DNA of 5,912 bases from Phycisphaerales bacterium (GTDB lineage Bacteria > Planctomycetota > Phycisphaerae > Sedimentisphaerales > Anaerohalosphaeraceae). Within the stretch, counting starts at the first letter, position 1. The number at the start of each line of letters is the position of its first letter. Positions 1 to 5,706 of the stretch are shown piece after piece. The DNA lies in the NCBI GenBank assembly GCA_011048645.1, contig DSDR01000227.1:1-5912 (forward strand), given 5' to 3'. Made by a program: the position numbers and the translations under genes. The notes below the pieces were generated by a model. It saw nothing but the letters and a program-made list of their open reading frames with translations. It had not been told where the DNA came from and searched no databases.

Positions 1-8
1 CTCGCGCT

Positions 9-161
9 GCCGCGCTGTTGTGCGCGCTGGTGCGTTGCGTCATCGTACAATAGCCGAGCGGCGCGAGCCGCCGGATGACACCACGCCTTGGATAACGTTC
101 AACATACTCGCATCCCGTATCGGGCGGCTTGCGCCGCCGCGCTGTTGTGCCGCGCTGTTGT
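9..161. repeat. Three copies of a 13-mer, two in tandem
   Basis: The 13-mer GCCGCGCTGTTGT occurs at 9-21, 136-148 and 149-161. The last two copies are perfectly tandem; the first stands about 115 bases away. Copies 1 and 2 also share the following GC. The spaced copy plus the tandem pair suggests a duplicated intergenic element rather than simple low complexity. Confidence 0.7.
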
Positions 162-176
162 CGCCCCGAAGGGGCG
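58..176. repeat. GC-rich hairpin cluster, REP/BIME-like
   Basis: Several perfect or near-perfect hairpins lie close together. GCGGC (58-62) and GCCGC (67-71) flank the loop GCGA. CCCG (114-117) and CGGG (121-124) flank a 3-base loop. GGCGGC (123-128) and GCCGCC (133-138) flank a 4-base loop; this pair shares bases with the previous one, so the two folds would compete. CGCCCC (162-167) and GGGGCG (171-176) flank GAA. The two outer hairpins are each followed closely by a GGATG word (73-77 and 176-180). Short palindromic units in a gene-free stretch downstream of an operon are typical of REP/BIME elements. I see no transposase, and no second locus is available to prove the sequence is repeated in the genome. 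Confidence 0.45.
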
Positions 177-214
177 GATGGTCATTTACTTTCCTAAACG
201 AATGAGTCGAACTG

Positions 215-223
215 AAAAAAAAA
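215..223 (-). terminator. T9 tract after the clpP operon, weak terminator candidate
   Basis: Nine consecutive A on the plus strand read as T9 on the minus strand, about 43 bases past the lipoprotein stop codon. It is the only T-tract downstream of the operon, so it may contribute to termination. No good GC stem lies immediately upstream on the minus strand. The only pairing seen is TGAGT (203-207) with ACTCA (236-240), which would enclose the tract instead of preceding it. The call is therefore weak. Confidence 0.2.
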
Positions 224-239
224 CGGTGAACGATTACTC

Positions 240-281
240 AATTCTACATTCTACATTCTACATTCTTAATTTTCAATTCTT
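240..281. repeat. Heptanucleotide tandem array overlapping a gene end
   Basis: Six contiguous 7-base units: AATTCTA, CATTCTA, CATTCTA, CATTCTT, AATTTTC, AATTCTT. The consensus is (A/C)ATTCT(A/T). The array contains the lipoprotein stop codon (266-268, TAA on the minus strand) and its last four codons, which encode Arg-Ile-Glu-Asn. Heptanucleotide short sequence repeats are known between genes in several bacterial groups; here one runs into a reading frame. Confidence 0.85.
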
Positions 282-868
282 GCTTGATCGGTCAGTACCC
301 GTCCGGTCAGATAATCGGTAAACCGGATCCGAACGGTCAGTTCTTTTTCGTTGCTTGTGAGGATGCCGTCCAGCGGTAATTGCAGCCGATAATAAGCGCC
401 GAGCAGGCCGCGTCCCCAAAGAGACCTGAGTTCCTCCGGCGGGATGTCCCACCGCTTCAGTCGCGCCTGCCGGTCGGCGTCCGCCGCCAGATTCCACAAT
501 TCCACCCGCACGCGGCCGGGGGCTTTGATGACATCCTGGTCGGCGTCTATCGGCTCCAGATAGACCACGAGGGTATCGGGTGTGCCGTCTGGTGCGCCGG
601 ATTTGTCGTACAGACCGGAATGCCGACCGATGCGGACGGATTCAGGCCCCGCCAGCACGTCGAGTCGTTCGTCCCGATCCATGGCGGCCAGGGTTTTGAC
701 CTGGTCGGTCAGCTTTGCATTTTCCCGCTCAAGCCGCTGTACTTCCAGAGACAATTCGGTTTTTTCCTCGCTGAGGCTTTTGATCTGCTGCCAGAGCGAC
801 GTCTGCACTTCATTACGACAGCCCGCGGCGGCAAGCAGCAGCATTATGATCAAACCCGATCGTATCAT
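266..868 (-). CDS. Predicted lipoprotein with N-terminal leucine-zipper coiled coil
   Basis: A 200-residue protein of unrecognised function. The start at 868 is chosen because AAAGG lies about 7 bases upstream and a lipoprotein signal follows at once: hydrophobic residues 5-15, then Ala-Ala-Gly-Cys with lipidated Cys17. The -3 residue is Ala, acceptable but not the usual Leu. Residues 25-60 form a striking coiled coil: Leu at 25, 32, 39, 46, 53 and 60, exactly every seventh residue, with Ile29, Lys36, Val43, Asn50 and Val57 in the other core position. The rest (about 70-200) alternates hydrophobic and charged residues like a beta-sandwich; hydrophobic strands around 104-111, 122-129 and 180-185 support this. 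It is the last gene of the clpP operon, 34 bases after clpP copy B. The final residues are encoded by a heptad DNA repeat. Likely membrane-anchored and dimeric; its partner is unknown. Confidence 0.85.
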   Translation of the reverse strand: MIRSGLIIMLLLAAAGCRNEVQTSLWQQIKSLSEEKTELSLEVQRLERENAKLTDQVKTLAAMDRDERLDVLAGPESVRIGRHSGLYDKSGAPDGTPDTLVVYLEPIDADQDVIKAPGRVRVELWNLAADADRQARLKRWDIPPEELRSLWGRGLLGAYYRLQLPLDGILTSNEKELTVRIRFTDYLTGRVLTDQARIEN

Positions 869-902
869 GGCACGCCTTTCGCGTGAAGAAGGTGATGGAC
901 GG

Positions 903-1550
903 CTAAGCGTCTTCGTCGTTGTCCTTGCCGGACTTGGCTTTGCTGACATGCGGCGATTTCTGCAATACCTCGTCGGCCAGGCCGTAGGCAATCGCCTCGT
1001 CGGCTTCCAGCCACAAGTTGCGGTCGCAGTCTTTTTCGATCTTGGCCGGTTCCTTGCCCGTATGATGCGACAGAATCGAGTACAGCCGACTGCGCAGCCG
1101 CAGCATTTCTTTGGCTTCGATTTCGATGTCCGTCGCCGGCCCGGTCATCGTGCCGCTTAGCAGCGGCTGATGCAGCAGCACGCGGCTGTTGGGCAGCATA
1201 TACCGTTTGCCGGCTTTGCCGGCGGCAAACAGCACCGCCCCCATACTGGCCGCCTGGCCGATGCAGTAGGTTGACACTTCGCACCTCAGAAACTGCATCG
1301 TGTCATAGACCGCCAGTCCGGCCGTGATGACCCCGCCCGGCGAGTTGATATAAAAATGAATATCCGCTTCGCTGTCTTCATTGCTCAAAAACAGCATCTG
1401 AGCAATGATCAGATTGGCGATGTCGTCGTCCAGACCGCCGCCGAGAAAGATGATCCGGTCTTTGAGCAGACGCGAATAAATATCATAAGCCCGCTCACCT
1501 CGGCCGCTCTTTTCAATGACTATCGGTACAAGAGAATTGTTCAGCGTCAT
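903..1550 (-). CDS. clpP: ClpP protease subunit, copy B, Asn in place of catalytic Asp
   Basis: A 215-residue ClpP (family S14), the proteolytic chamber subunit that degrades proteins unfolded by ClpX, ClpA or ClpC. The N-terminus matches classic ClpP closely (RGERAYDIYSRLL, residues 17-29). NSPGGVITAG at 69-78 precedes the nucleophile motif GQAASMGA with Ser102; His127 lies in LLHQPL. Aligned without gaps over the 42 residues after ATDIEI, the position of E. coli precursor Asp185 is Asn178, so the triad reads Ser-His-Asn. Asp176 is two residues away. The handle region after HQPL is two residues longer than in E. coli. The start at 1550 is chosen because GAGGA lies 5 bases upstream, overlapping the TGA stop of copy A, and residue 2 onward fits the family. 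A longer frame from 1616 would overlap copy A. A charged tail of about 18 residues ends the protein. Listeria monocytogenes ClpP1 is a known ClpP with Ser-His-Asn, so reduced or partner-dependent activity is plausible. Confidence 0.96.
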   Translation of the reverse strand: MTLNNSLVPIVIEKSGRGERAYDIYSRLLKDRIIFLGGGLDDDIANLIIAQMLFLSNEDSEADIHFYINSPGGVITAGLAVYDTMQFLRCEVSTYCIGQAASMGAVLFAAGKAGKRYMLPNSRVLLHQPLLSGTMTGPATDIEIEAKEMLRLRSRLYSILSHHTGKEPAKIEKDCDRNLWLEADEAIAYGLADEVLQKSPHVSKAKSGKDNDEDA

Positions 1551-1560
1551 ATCGTCCTCA
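1551..1560 (-). promoter_or_regulatory. Ribosome binding site of clpP B overlapping stop of clpP A
   Basis: On the minus strand the sequence reads TTGAGGACGATATG. The TGA stop of copy A is embedded in the GAGGA ribosome binding site of copy B, 5 bases before its ATG. A ribosome ending copy A sits on the start region of copy B, which favours translational coupling and similar amounts of both subunits. Confidence 0.7.
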
Positions 1561-2214
1561 AGATTTTGTTTTTTTGTCTTTGGATTTCGATTCGTCGTGT
1601 TCGGCCAGAACATCATCGATCAGCCCGTATTGTTTGGCTTCATCGGCGGTCATATATTTGTCGCGTTCGGTTTCCTGGGCCAGTTTTTCCGGCGTCAATC
1701 CCGTATGGCGGGACAGGACTTCGTTGATGGTCTTTTTGGCTCTGAGGATTTCCTCGGCCTGAATGCGAATGTCTTCGGCCTGTCCGGTGACGCCGCCCCA
1801 GGGCTGATGCAGCATAATCTTGGCATGCGGCAGGGCGTGGCGGCGGCCTTGGGTCCCGGACGCCAGAATCACCGCGGCGCCGGATTGCGCCCGCCCGATG
1901 CAATAGGTCGCCACCGGCGAATTGATAAACCGCATCGTGTCATAGATCGCCATCGTATCGTCCACGCTGCCGCCCGGCGAGTTGATGTACAGGCTGATCT
2001 CCACGCCCCGTTTGAGGTTGTCCAGATACAGCAGCTTCATAATCACTTCGGTGGCCATTCGGTACGATATCTCGCCGATCATAAAGACGATTCGATTTTC
2101 CAGCAGCAAGTCATCGAGCGTCATTTCGCGCGTTCGCTGATACGGCACTTGCAGCCGCGGCTCCAAAGTCGCCGATGCCTTGGCGATTTCGCTGTGTGAG
2201 GGTTGATACTGCAT
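1558..2214 (-). CDS. clpP: ClpP protease subunit, copy A, complete triad
   Basis: A 218-residue ClpP-family serine peptidase, first gene of the minus-strand operon. The triad is Ser111, His136 and Asp185, the same numbering as the E. coli precursor. NSPGGSVDD (78-86), LHQPWGG (135-141) and ETERDKY (181-187) are clear. Two parts differ from classic ClpP. The N-terminal segment carries YQRTREMTLDDLLLENRIVF in place of the usual RGER...DIYSRLL region that forms the axial loop and helix A. The nucleophile motif is GRAQSGAA, with Gly112 where most ClpP have Met. The C-terminus is a Lys/Ser/Asp-rich tail (205-218). AGGAAG lies upstream of the ATG at 2214. The next clpP starts 8 bases after the stop, so the two are probably translated together and may assemble into mixed rings. 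No Clp ATPase gene is in the window. Confidence 0.96.
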   Translation of the reverse strand: MQYQPSHSEIAKASATLEPRLQVPYQRTREMTLDDLLLENRIVFMIGEISYRMATEVIMKLLYLDNLKRGVEISLYINSPGGSVDDTMAIYDTMRFINSPVATYCIGRAQSGAAVILASGTQGRRHALPHAKIMLHQPWGGVTGQAEDIRIQAEEILRAKKTINEVLSRHTGLTPEKLAQETERDKYMTADEAKQYGLIDDVLAEHDESKSKDKKTKS

Positions 2215-2266
2215 TCGGTCTTCCTTTTCTTGGTTTACGATTTTCTATCGACACTTCCGATGTCTT

Positions 2267-2295
2267 TATTTACCCCCTCATTCGCTCTTTTTCAA
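2267..2295 (-). promoter_or_regulatory. Weak candidate promoter for the clpP operon
   Basis: On the minus strand TTGAAA (2295-2290) is followed after 17 bases by TAAATA (2272-2267). The -35 element matches 5 of 6 consensus bases, but the -10 matches only 3 of 6. It lies about 50 bases upstream of the first clpP. No CIRCE element or other heat-shock operator is visible nearby. An alternative sigma factor could use a different site. Confidence 0.3.
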
Positions 2296-2419
2296 TAAGA
2301 ATCTGTAATGAACGGATAAACTTACCACAAATCCGGTCGTTCGTCCAGCGCCTGTTTTCCGACTCACAGCGGGCCTCTAAACCGGGAAGACGGAAATTTG
2401 GGTCAATAAATGATAAAAC

Positions 2420-2447
2420 TTGATTTCTATCGGACGTCTGCTATACT
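2420..2447 (+). promoter_or_regulatory. Extended -10 sigma-70-type promoter for the rightward genes
   Basis: TTGATT (2420-2425), a 16-base spacer, then TATACT (2442-2447), preceded by TGC, which gives the extended -10 pattern TGnTATACT. Transcription would start near 2454 and leave a leader of about 95 bases before the ATG at 2549. The rest of the intergenic region 2215-2548 shows no other convincing element. Confidence 0.6.
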
Positions 2448-2467
2448 CGTCGTGTCGGGTACGAAGC

Positions 2468-2533
2468 AACAGGGTCTGTCGTGCGGCTTGAAAGAGCCTG
2501 TCCTGTTTCTGGAATGGAGATGTCTGTTTTTTT
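2468..2533 (+). promoter_or_regulatory. Leader with imperfect hairpin and T7 tract
   Basis: Within the predicted leader, AACAGG (2468-2473) can pair with CCTGTT (2502-2507) outside a second stem GGCT (2485-2488)/AGCC (2495-2498), with unequal internal loops. A T7 run (2527-2533) follows and touches the AAGGGGA ribosome binding site (2534-2540). The T-run lies 19 bases past the hairpin, too far for a standard intrinsic terminator. The fold is only a candidate leader structure; it matches no riboswitch I recognise. Confidence 0.25.
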
Positions 2534-2548
2534 AAGGGGATACAACCG

Positions 2549-2866
2549 ATGTTAAATACCGCCGCCGTATTGCCGTTTGACCTTCAGCGATTACTTGAGA
2601 ATGAGATTTATCAAAATGAGCGGGCGATCATTATCACAAAAGGCATGTCCATTGATATCCAGTCGTTTGGGCCGGACGAGTTGGCTCAGATTGACAAACG
2701 TCTCTTTCGCGACGGCAGCGGCGATTTGATCTTTGACCGACAGGTCAGCACGCACTATTCGAAAGGGCGACGCCGCGAAAACGTCAAAGAGATCGGCTTT
2801 TTCGGCATCCCGCAGGTCGGACAGGTGCATCAGATGATACGCGATATGGCGCAGGGCACTGCCTAA
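2549..2866 (+). CDS. Small conserved-looking cytoplasmic protein, function unknown
   Basis: A 105-residue protein I do not recognise. It has a strong ribosome binding site (AAGGGGA at 2534-2540, 8 bases before ATG) and a promoter about 100 bases upstream, so it is very likely real. It has no cysteine, no signal peptide and no membrane segment. Residues 10-25 look like an amphipathic helix (FDLQRLLENEIYQNER), followed by a hydrophobic beta-strand AIIIT (26-30). Residues 41-55 (GPDELAQIDKRLFRD) look helical. A basic patch KGRRRENVK (72-80) precedes a Gly/hydrophobic motif IGFFGIPQVGQVH (82-94). The basic patch could bind nucleic acid, but nothing proves it. The downstream exported hydrolase starts 95 bases after its stop; co-transcription is possible. 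Confidence 0.8.
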   Translation: MLNTAAVLPFDLQRLLENEIYQNERAIIITKGMSIDIQSFGPDELAQIDKRLFRDGSGDLIFDRQVSTHYSKGRRRENVKEIGFFGIPQVGQVHQMIRDMAQGTA

Positions 2867-2910
2867 GGAACACGGCGGCTGTCTCATTGGAAACCCATAA
2901 TTATGAATTG

Positions 2911-2928
2911 CGGTCTTTGTCCAGACCG
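2911..2928. other. Perfect 6-bp hairpin between two genes
   Basis: CGGTCT (2911-2916) and AGACCG (2923-2928) flank the loop TTGTCC. A T-run follows on neither strand, so it is not a standard terminator. A 10-base palindrome CATAATTATG (2896-2905) lies just upstream. Their place in the short gap before the exported hydrolase makes an operator or an mRNA processing site possible, but both could be chance. Confidence 0.3.
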
Positions 2929-2960
2929 AAAGATAAATCCTTCACCATCAGGAGATGACT

Positions 2961-5693
2961 ATGAATCCGACCACCAGGCTGATCGCCATCGGAATGGCAG
3001 CCGTTATGGGATGGGCGTTGGCCGTGCCGCTTGTACGGGCGCAAGAACACTCACCACAGGATGTCAATCGTGAATCGGCCAAACGATGGGAAGAAACGAT
3101 AGCGCAGTTTCGCCGGTATGATGAGCAAAACGGGTTCCCGTCCGAAGCGGTGCTGTTTGTCGGCAGTTCCAGCATTGCCGGCTGGCCGACGCAAACGTCT
3201 TTTCCTGAATTTTCCGTAATCAACAGAGGGTTTGGCGGATCGATTTATTCGGATATCCTCCATTACGCCGAGTCGGTGATCTTTCCCTATCATCCGCGCG
3301 TCATTGTGTTTTACTCCGGCGACAATGACCCGTTTTGGGGCAAAACCGCCGAAGAGATTGCCGACGATGTCAAACGGCTTGTTGATCAGGTACACCAGCG
3401 GCTGCCGCAGACGCACCTCGTTGTAATGGCGACCAAGATCAGCCGGGCCCGCATGGATCGTGCTGAACACTATACCGCGTTCAATGCGATGCTTCAGACG
3501 CTGGCGGCTTCGAATGAGCGGGTGCATTATTTTGATTCGGCTTCACTCCTGCTCGACAAGGAGGGCCGACCGGATCTTCGCTACTTTGTCGAAGACCAAC
3601 TGCATCTGAACGCCGAGGGGTATCGCCGCTGGTCGGATCATCTGCGTCCGCTGCTTGCGCAACTGGTCGCCGACAGAAACGAGCGGATGTTTTATGTCTC
3701 GCCGGACGGGGATGACGCGGCGGACGGAACGCACGTCGAATCGCCGGTACGCACGCTGGCGCGAGCGTTTGAGAGGGTCAGTCAGACGCCGAAGGACAAG
3801 CCCATCACCGTGTATCTGCGCGGCGGGAGGTATGCCATAACCGAGCCGCTGAACCTGGGGTCAGAGCATTCAGGCTCAGCCGAGCGGCCGGTAACCGTTT
3901 GCGCCTATCCGAATGAAAGGCCGCTGATCACCGGCGGGCGGCGTGTAACCGGCTGGCAGCGGCACGACGAGAATCTCTGGAAGGCCGAGATCGCCGACGT
4001 CAAAGCAGGCGATTGGTATTTTACGCAGTTGTTCGTCAACGGGCATCGCCGCACACGAGCGCGCACGCCCAACGCGGGATTTTTTCGCGTGGCGGGCTTT
4101 CCCGACGGCGGAAATGAAAAGCCCTACAACACGCCCTCGCAGCAGTTTGCATTCCATCCCGGCGACCTGAAGTCCGACTGGTCGCATCCGACCGATGCGA
4201 AGGTGATCGTCTATCATTTCTGGACCGACACCCATCTGCCGATTGCCGACATCGACGCCGACCGGCATCTCGTGTCCTTTCAGCATCCGTCCGGCAAGCG
4301 GTTTACCGACGATTTTACCTCTGACGGAGCGCGGTATATTGTCGAAAATGTCTTTGAGGCGCTCGATGCGCCGGGCCAGTGGTATCTCAATCGCCACACC
4401 GGCATACTGTACTATTGGCCGACAGTCGAGGAGGATATGCCGCAGGCCGAGGTCATCGCGCCGGTTGCGCCGGCGCTGCTGCGTTTGGAAGGCGATCCGC
4501 TCGGACGCCGGTACGTGGAGCATTTACGGTTTGAAGGGATTGGTTTTGCTCATACACAGTGGGAACTTCCGCCGGGCGATTGCAACAACGCCCAGGCCTC
4601 CTCTACGGTACCGGCGGCGGTCTCACTGAAGGGCGCGCGGCACGTTCATTTTGACCGCTGTACGTTTGAGCGGCTGGGGACGTACGCCGTGGAAATACGC
4701 GAAGGCTGCCGCGACAATCGCTTTACGCGGAATCATATTGTTGATGTGGCCGGCGGCGGCTTTCGCGTCACCGGCGGCAATGAGCACAGCCATCCCTTGC
4801 TGCGCACCGGCGAAACAGTCATCGCCGACAACCGCATCGGGCCGTATGGACAGGTGTTCGCCTCGGCGGTCGGCGTCTTGCTGATGCACACCGATGGCAA
4901 TCGCGTTGAGCACAACGAGATACATCACGGCTATTATACCGGCGTCTCGGTCGGGTGGCACTGGGGCTATCAGCGCAGCGTCAGCCGCGACAACCGCATC
5001 GCCTACAATCACATTCACCACATCGGGCAGGGTCTGCTGTCGGATATGGGCGGCATCTATACGCTCGGCGTCTCGCCGGGCACGGTGCTGGTCGGCAACC
5101 GCATCCACGATGTCCAGGCCAACCGGTACGGCGGCTGGGGCATCTACAACGATGAAGGCTCCAGCCATATCCTTGTGGAAGATAACCTGGTCTATGACAC
5201 CAAATTTGCCGGCTACAACATCCACTATGCCAAAGAGATCACGGTACGCAACAATATCTTCGCATTCGGACGGCTTGAGCAGCTCAGCCGCAGCATCATT
5301 GAGCCGCACAAGAGCTGCTTTTTTGAACGCAACATCGTGTATTTTGAGCAGGGCGAGCTGCTAAACAATCAGTGGGGCGACCGGCCTTATGAGTTTTACT
5401 ACCAGCCGCGTCCCGGCGGCACACGCACTACCGAAAGCACCTTTGATATGGACTGGAATGTGTATTTCAATCCGAATCTGCCGCCTGAACAAGCACGGTT
5501 CAATGGTAAAAGCTTTGACCACTGGAACAAGGCCGGCAAAGACCGCCATTCCCGCTGGGCCGATCCGCGGTTTGTCAATGCTGAGGCGCGCGATTTCCGT
5601 CTGCGGCCCGATTCGCCGGCGTTGGAGCTGGGCTTTCGTCCGCTGGATCCCGACCGCGCCGGGCCGCGGCAGCGCACACCGGCGGTGAATTGA
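2961..5693 (+). CDS. Exported SGNH/GDSL esterase fused to a GH141-like parallel beta-helix
   Basis: A 910-residue two-domain exported protein. The start at 2961 is preferred over the ATG at 2955 because GGAG (2951-2954) lies 6 bases before it and touches the earlier one. Residues 1-27 are a signal peptide, likely cleaved after Val-Arg-Ala27. Residues about 45-230 form an SGNH hydrolase: G68-S-S70-S with nucleophile Ser70, G90-F-G-G93, G120-D-N122-D, and D212-Q-L-H215. All four blocks are intact, so esterase activity, such as deacetylation of a glycan, is likely. From about 243 (FYVSPDGDD) to the end is a right-handed parallel beta-helix with QLFVNGHRR (356-364), repeated Asn-x-Ile rungs from about 586 to 766, DMGGIYTLG (Asp695) and IYNDEGSS (Asp731, Glu732). 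These resemble GH141-type proteins, a family that includes an alpha-L-fucosidase of rhamnogalacturonan II breakdown. The acidic residues are catalytic candidates by inference. Substrate unknown; GH120 or a related beta-helix family remains possible. Confidence 0.93.
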   Translation: MNPTTRLIAIGMAAVMGWALAVPLVRAQEHSPQDVNRESAKRWEETIAQFRRYDEQNGFPSEAVLFVGSSSIAGWPTQTSFPEFSVINRGFGGSIYSDILHYAESVIFPYHPRVIVFYSGDNDPFWGKTAEEIADDVKRLVDQVHQRLPQTHLVVMATKISRARMDRAEHYTAFNAMLQTLAASNERVHYFDSASLLLDKEGRPDLRYFVEDQLHLNAEGYRRWSDHLRPLLAQLVADRNERMFYVSPDGDDAADGTHVESPVRTLARAFERVSQTPKDKPITVYLRGGRYAITEPLNLGSEHSGSAERPVTVCAYPNERPLITGGRRVTGWQRHDENLWKAEIADVKAGDWYFTQLFVNGHRRTRARTPNAGFFRVAGFPDGGNEKPYNTPSQQFAFHPGDLKSDWSHPTDAKVIVYHFWTDTHLPIADIDADRHLVSFQHPSGKRFTDDFTSDGARYIVENVFEALDAPGQWYLNRHTGILYYWPTVEEDMPQAEVIAPVAPALLRLEGDPLGRRYVEHLRFEGIGFAHTQWELPPGDCNNAQASSTVPAAVSLKGARHVHFDRCTFERLGTYAVEIREGCRDNRFTRNHIVDVAGGGFRVTGGNEHSHPLLRTGETVIADNRIGPYGQVFASAVGVLLMHTDGNRVEHNEIHHGYYTGVSVGWHWGYQRSVSRDNRIAYNHIHHIGQGLLSDMGGIYTLGVSPGTVLVGNRIHDVQANRYGGWGIYNDEGSSHILVEDNLVYDTKFAGYNIHYAKEITVRNNIFAFGRLEQLSRSIIEPHKSCFFERNIVYFEQGELLNNQWGDRPYEFYYQPRPGGTRTTESTFDMDWNVYFNPNLPPEQARFNGKSFDHWNKAGKDRHSRWADPRFVNAEARDFRLRPDSPALELGFRPLDPDRAGPRQRTPAVN

Positions 5694-5706
5694 TCGGCGT
5701 TGACAA

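Noticed and set aside
20..205. Short plus-strand frame in the left GC-rich region, 61 codons
   Set aside because: No ribosome binding site, composition dominated by repeats and hairpins, and no protein-like pattern.
869..991. Upstream extension of the lipoprotein frame to an ATG at 991
   Set aside because: It would overlap clpP copy B, has a low-complexity Arg/Ser/Pro composition, and would bury the lipoprotein signal that begins at the ATG at 868, which has its own ribosome binding site.
1551..1616. Upstream extension of clpP copy B to an ATG at 1616
   Set aside because: It overlaps copy A by about 59 bases and adds residues foreign to ClpP; the ATG at 1550 has GAGGA 5 bases upstream and the expected family N-terminus.
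1516..2199. Long plus-strand frame antisense to clpP copy A
   Set aside because: It is a shadow of a clear ClpP gene, with no ribosome binding site and no recognisable domain.
2310..2342. Inverted repeat GAAC-GGAT with ATCC-GTTC in the divergent region
   Set aside because: The right arm is interrupted by four extra bases and the loop is 13 bases, so it is no better than expected by chance.
2175..2423. 82-codon plus-strand frame across the clpP start and intergenic region
   Set aside because: It overlaps the clpP start on the other strand, lacks a ribosome binding site and ends just before the predicted promoter's -10.
2955..2960. Start of the exported hydrolase at the ATG at 2955
   Set aside because: GGAG ends at 2954 and directly touches this ATG, leaving no spacer; the ATG at 2961 is spaced 6 bases and keeps a normal signal peptide.
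4623..5309. 228-codon minus-strand frame antisense to the beta-helix domain
   Set aside because: Ala/Val/Asp-rich mirror of the GC-biased codons of a confident gene; no independent start signal. The antisense frame at 3876-4523 is rejected for the same reason.
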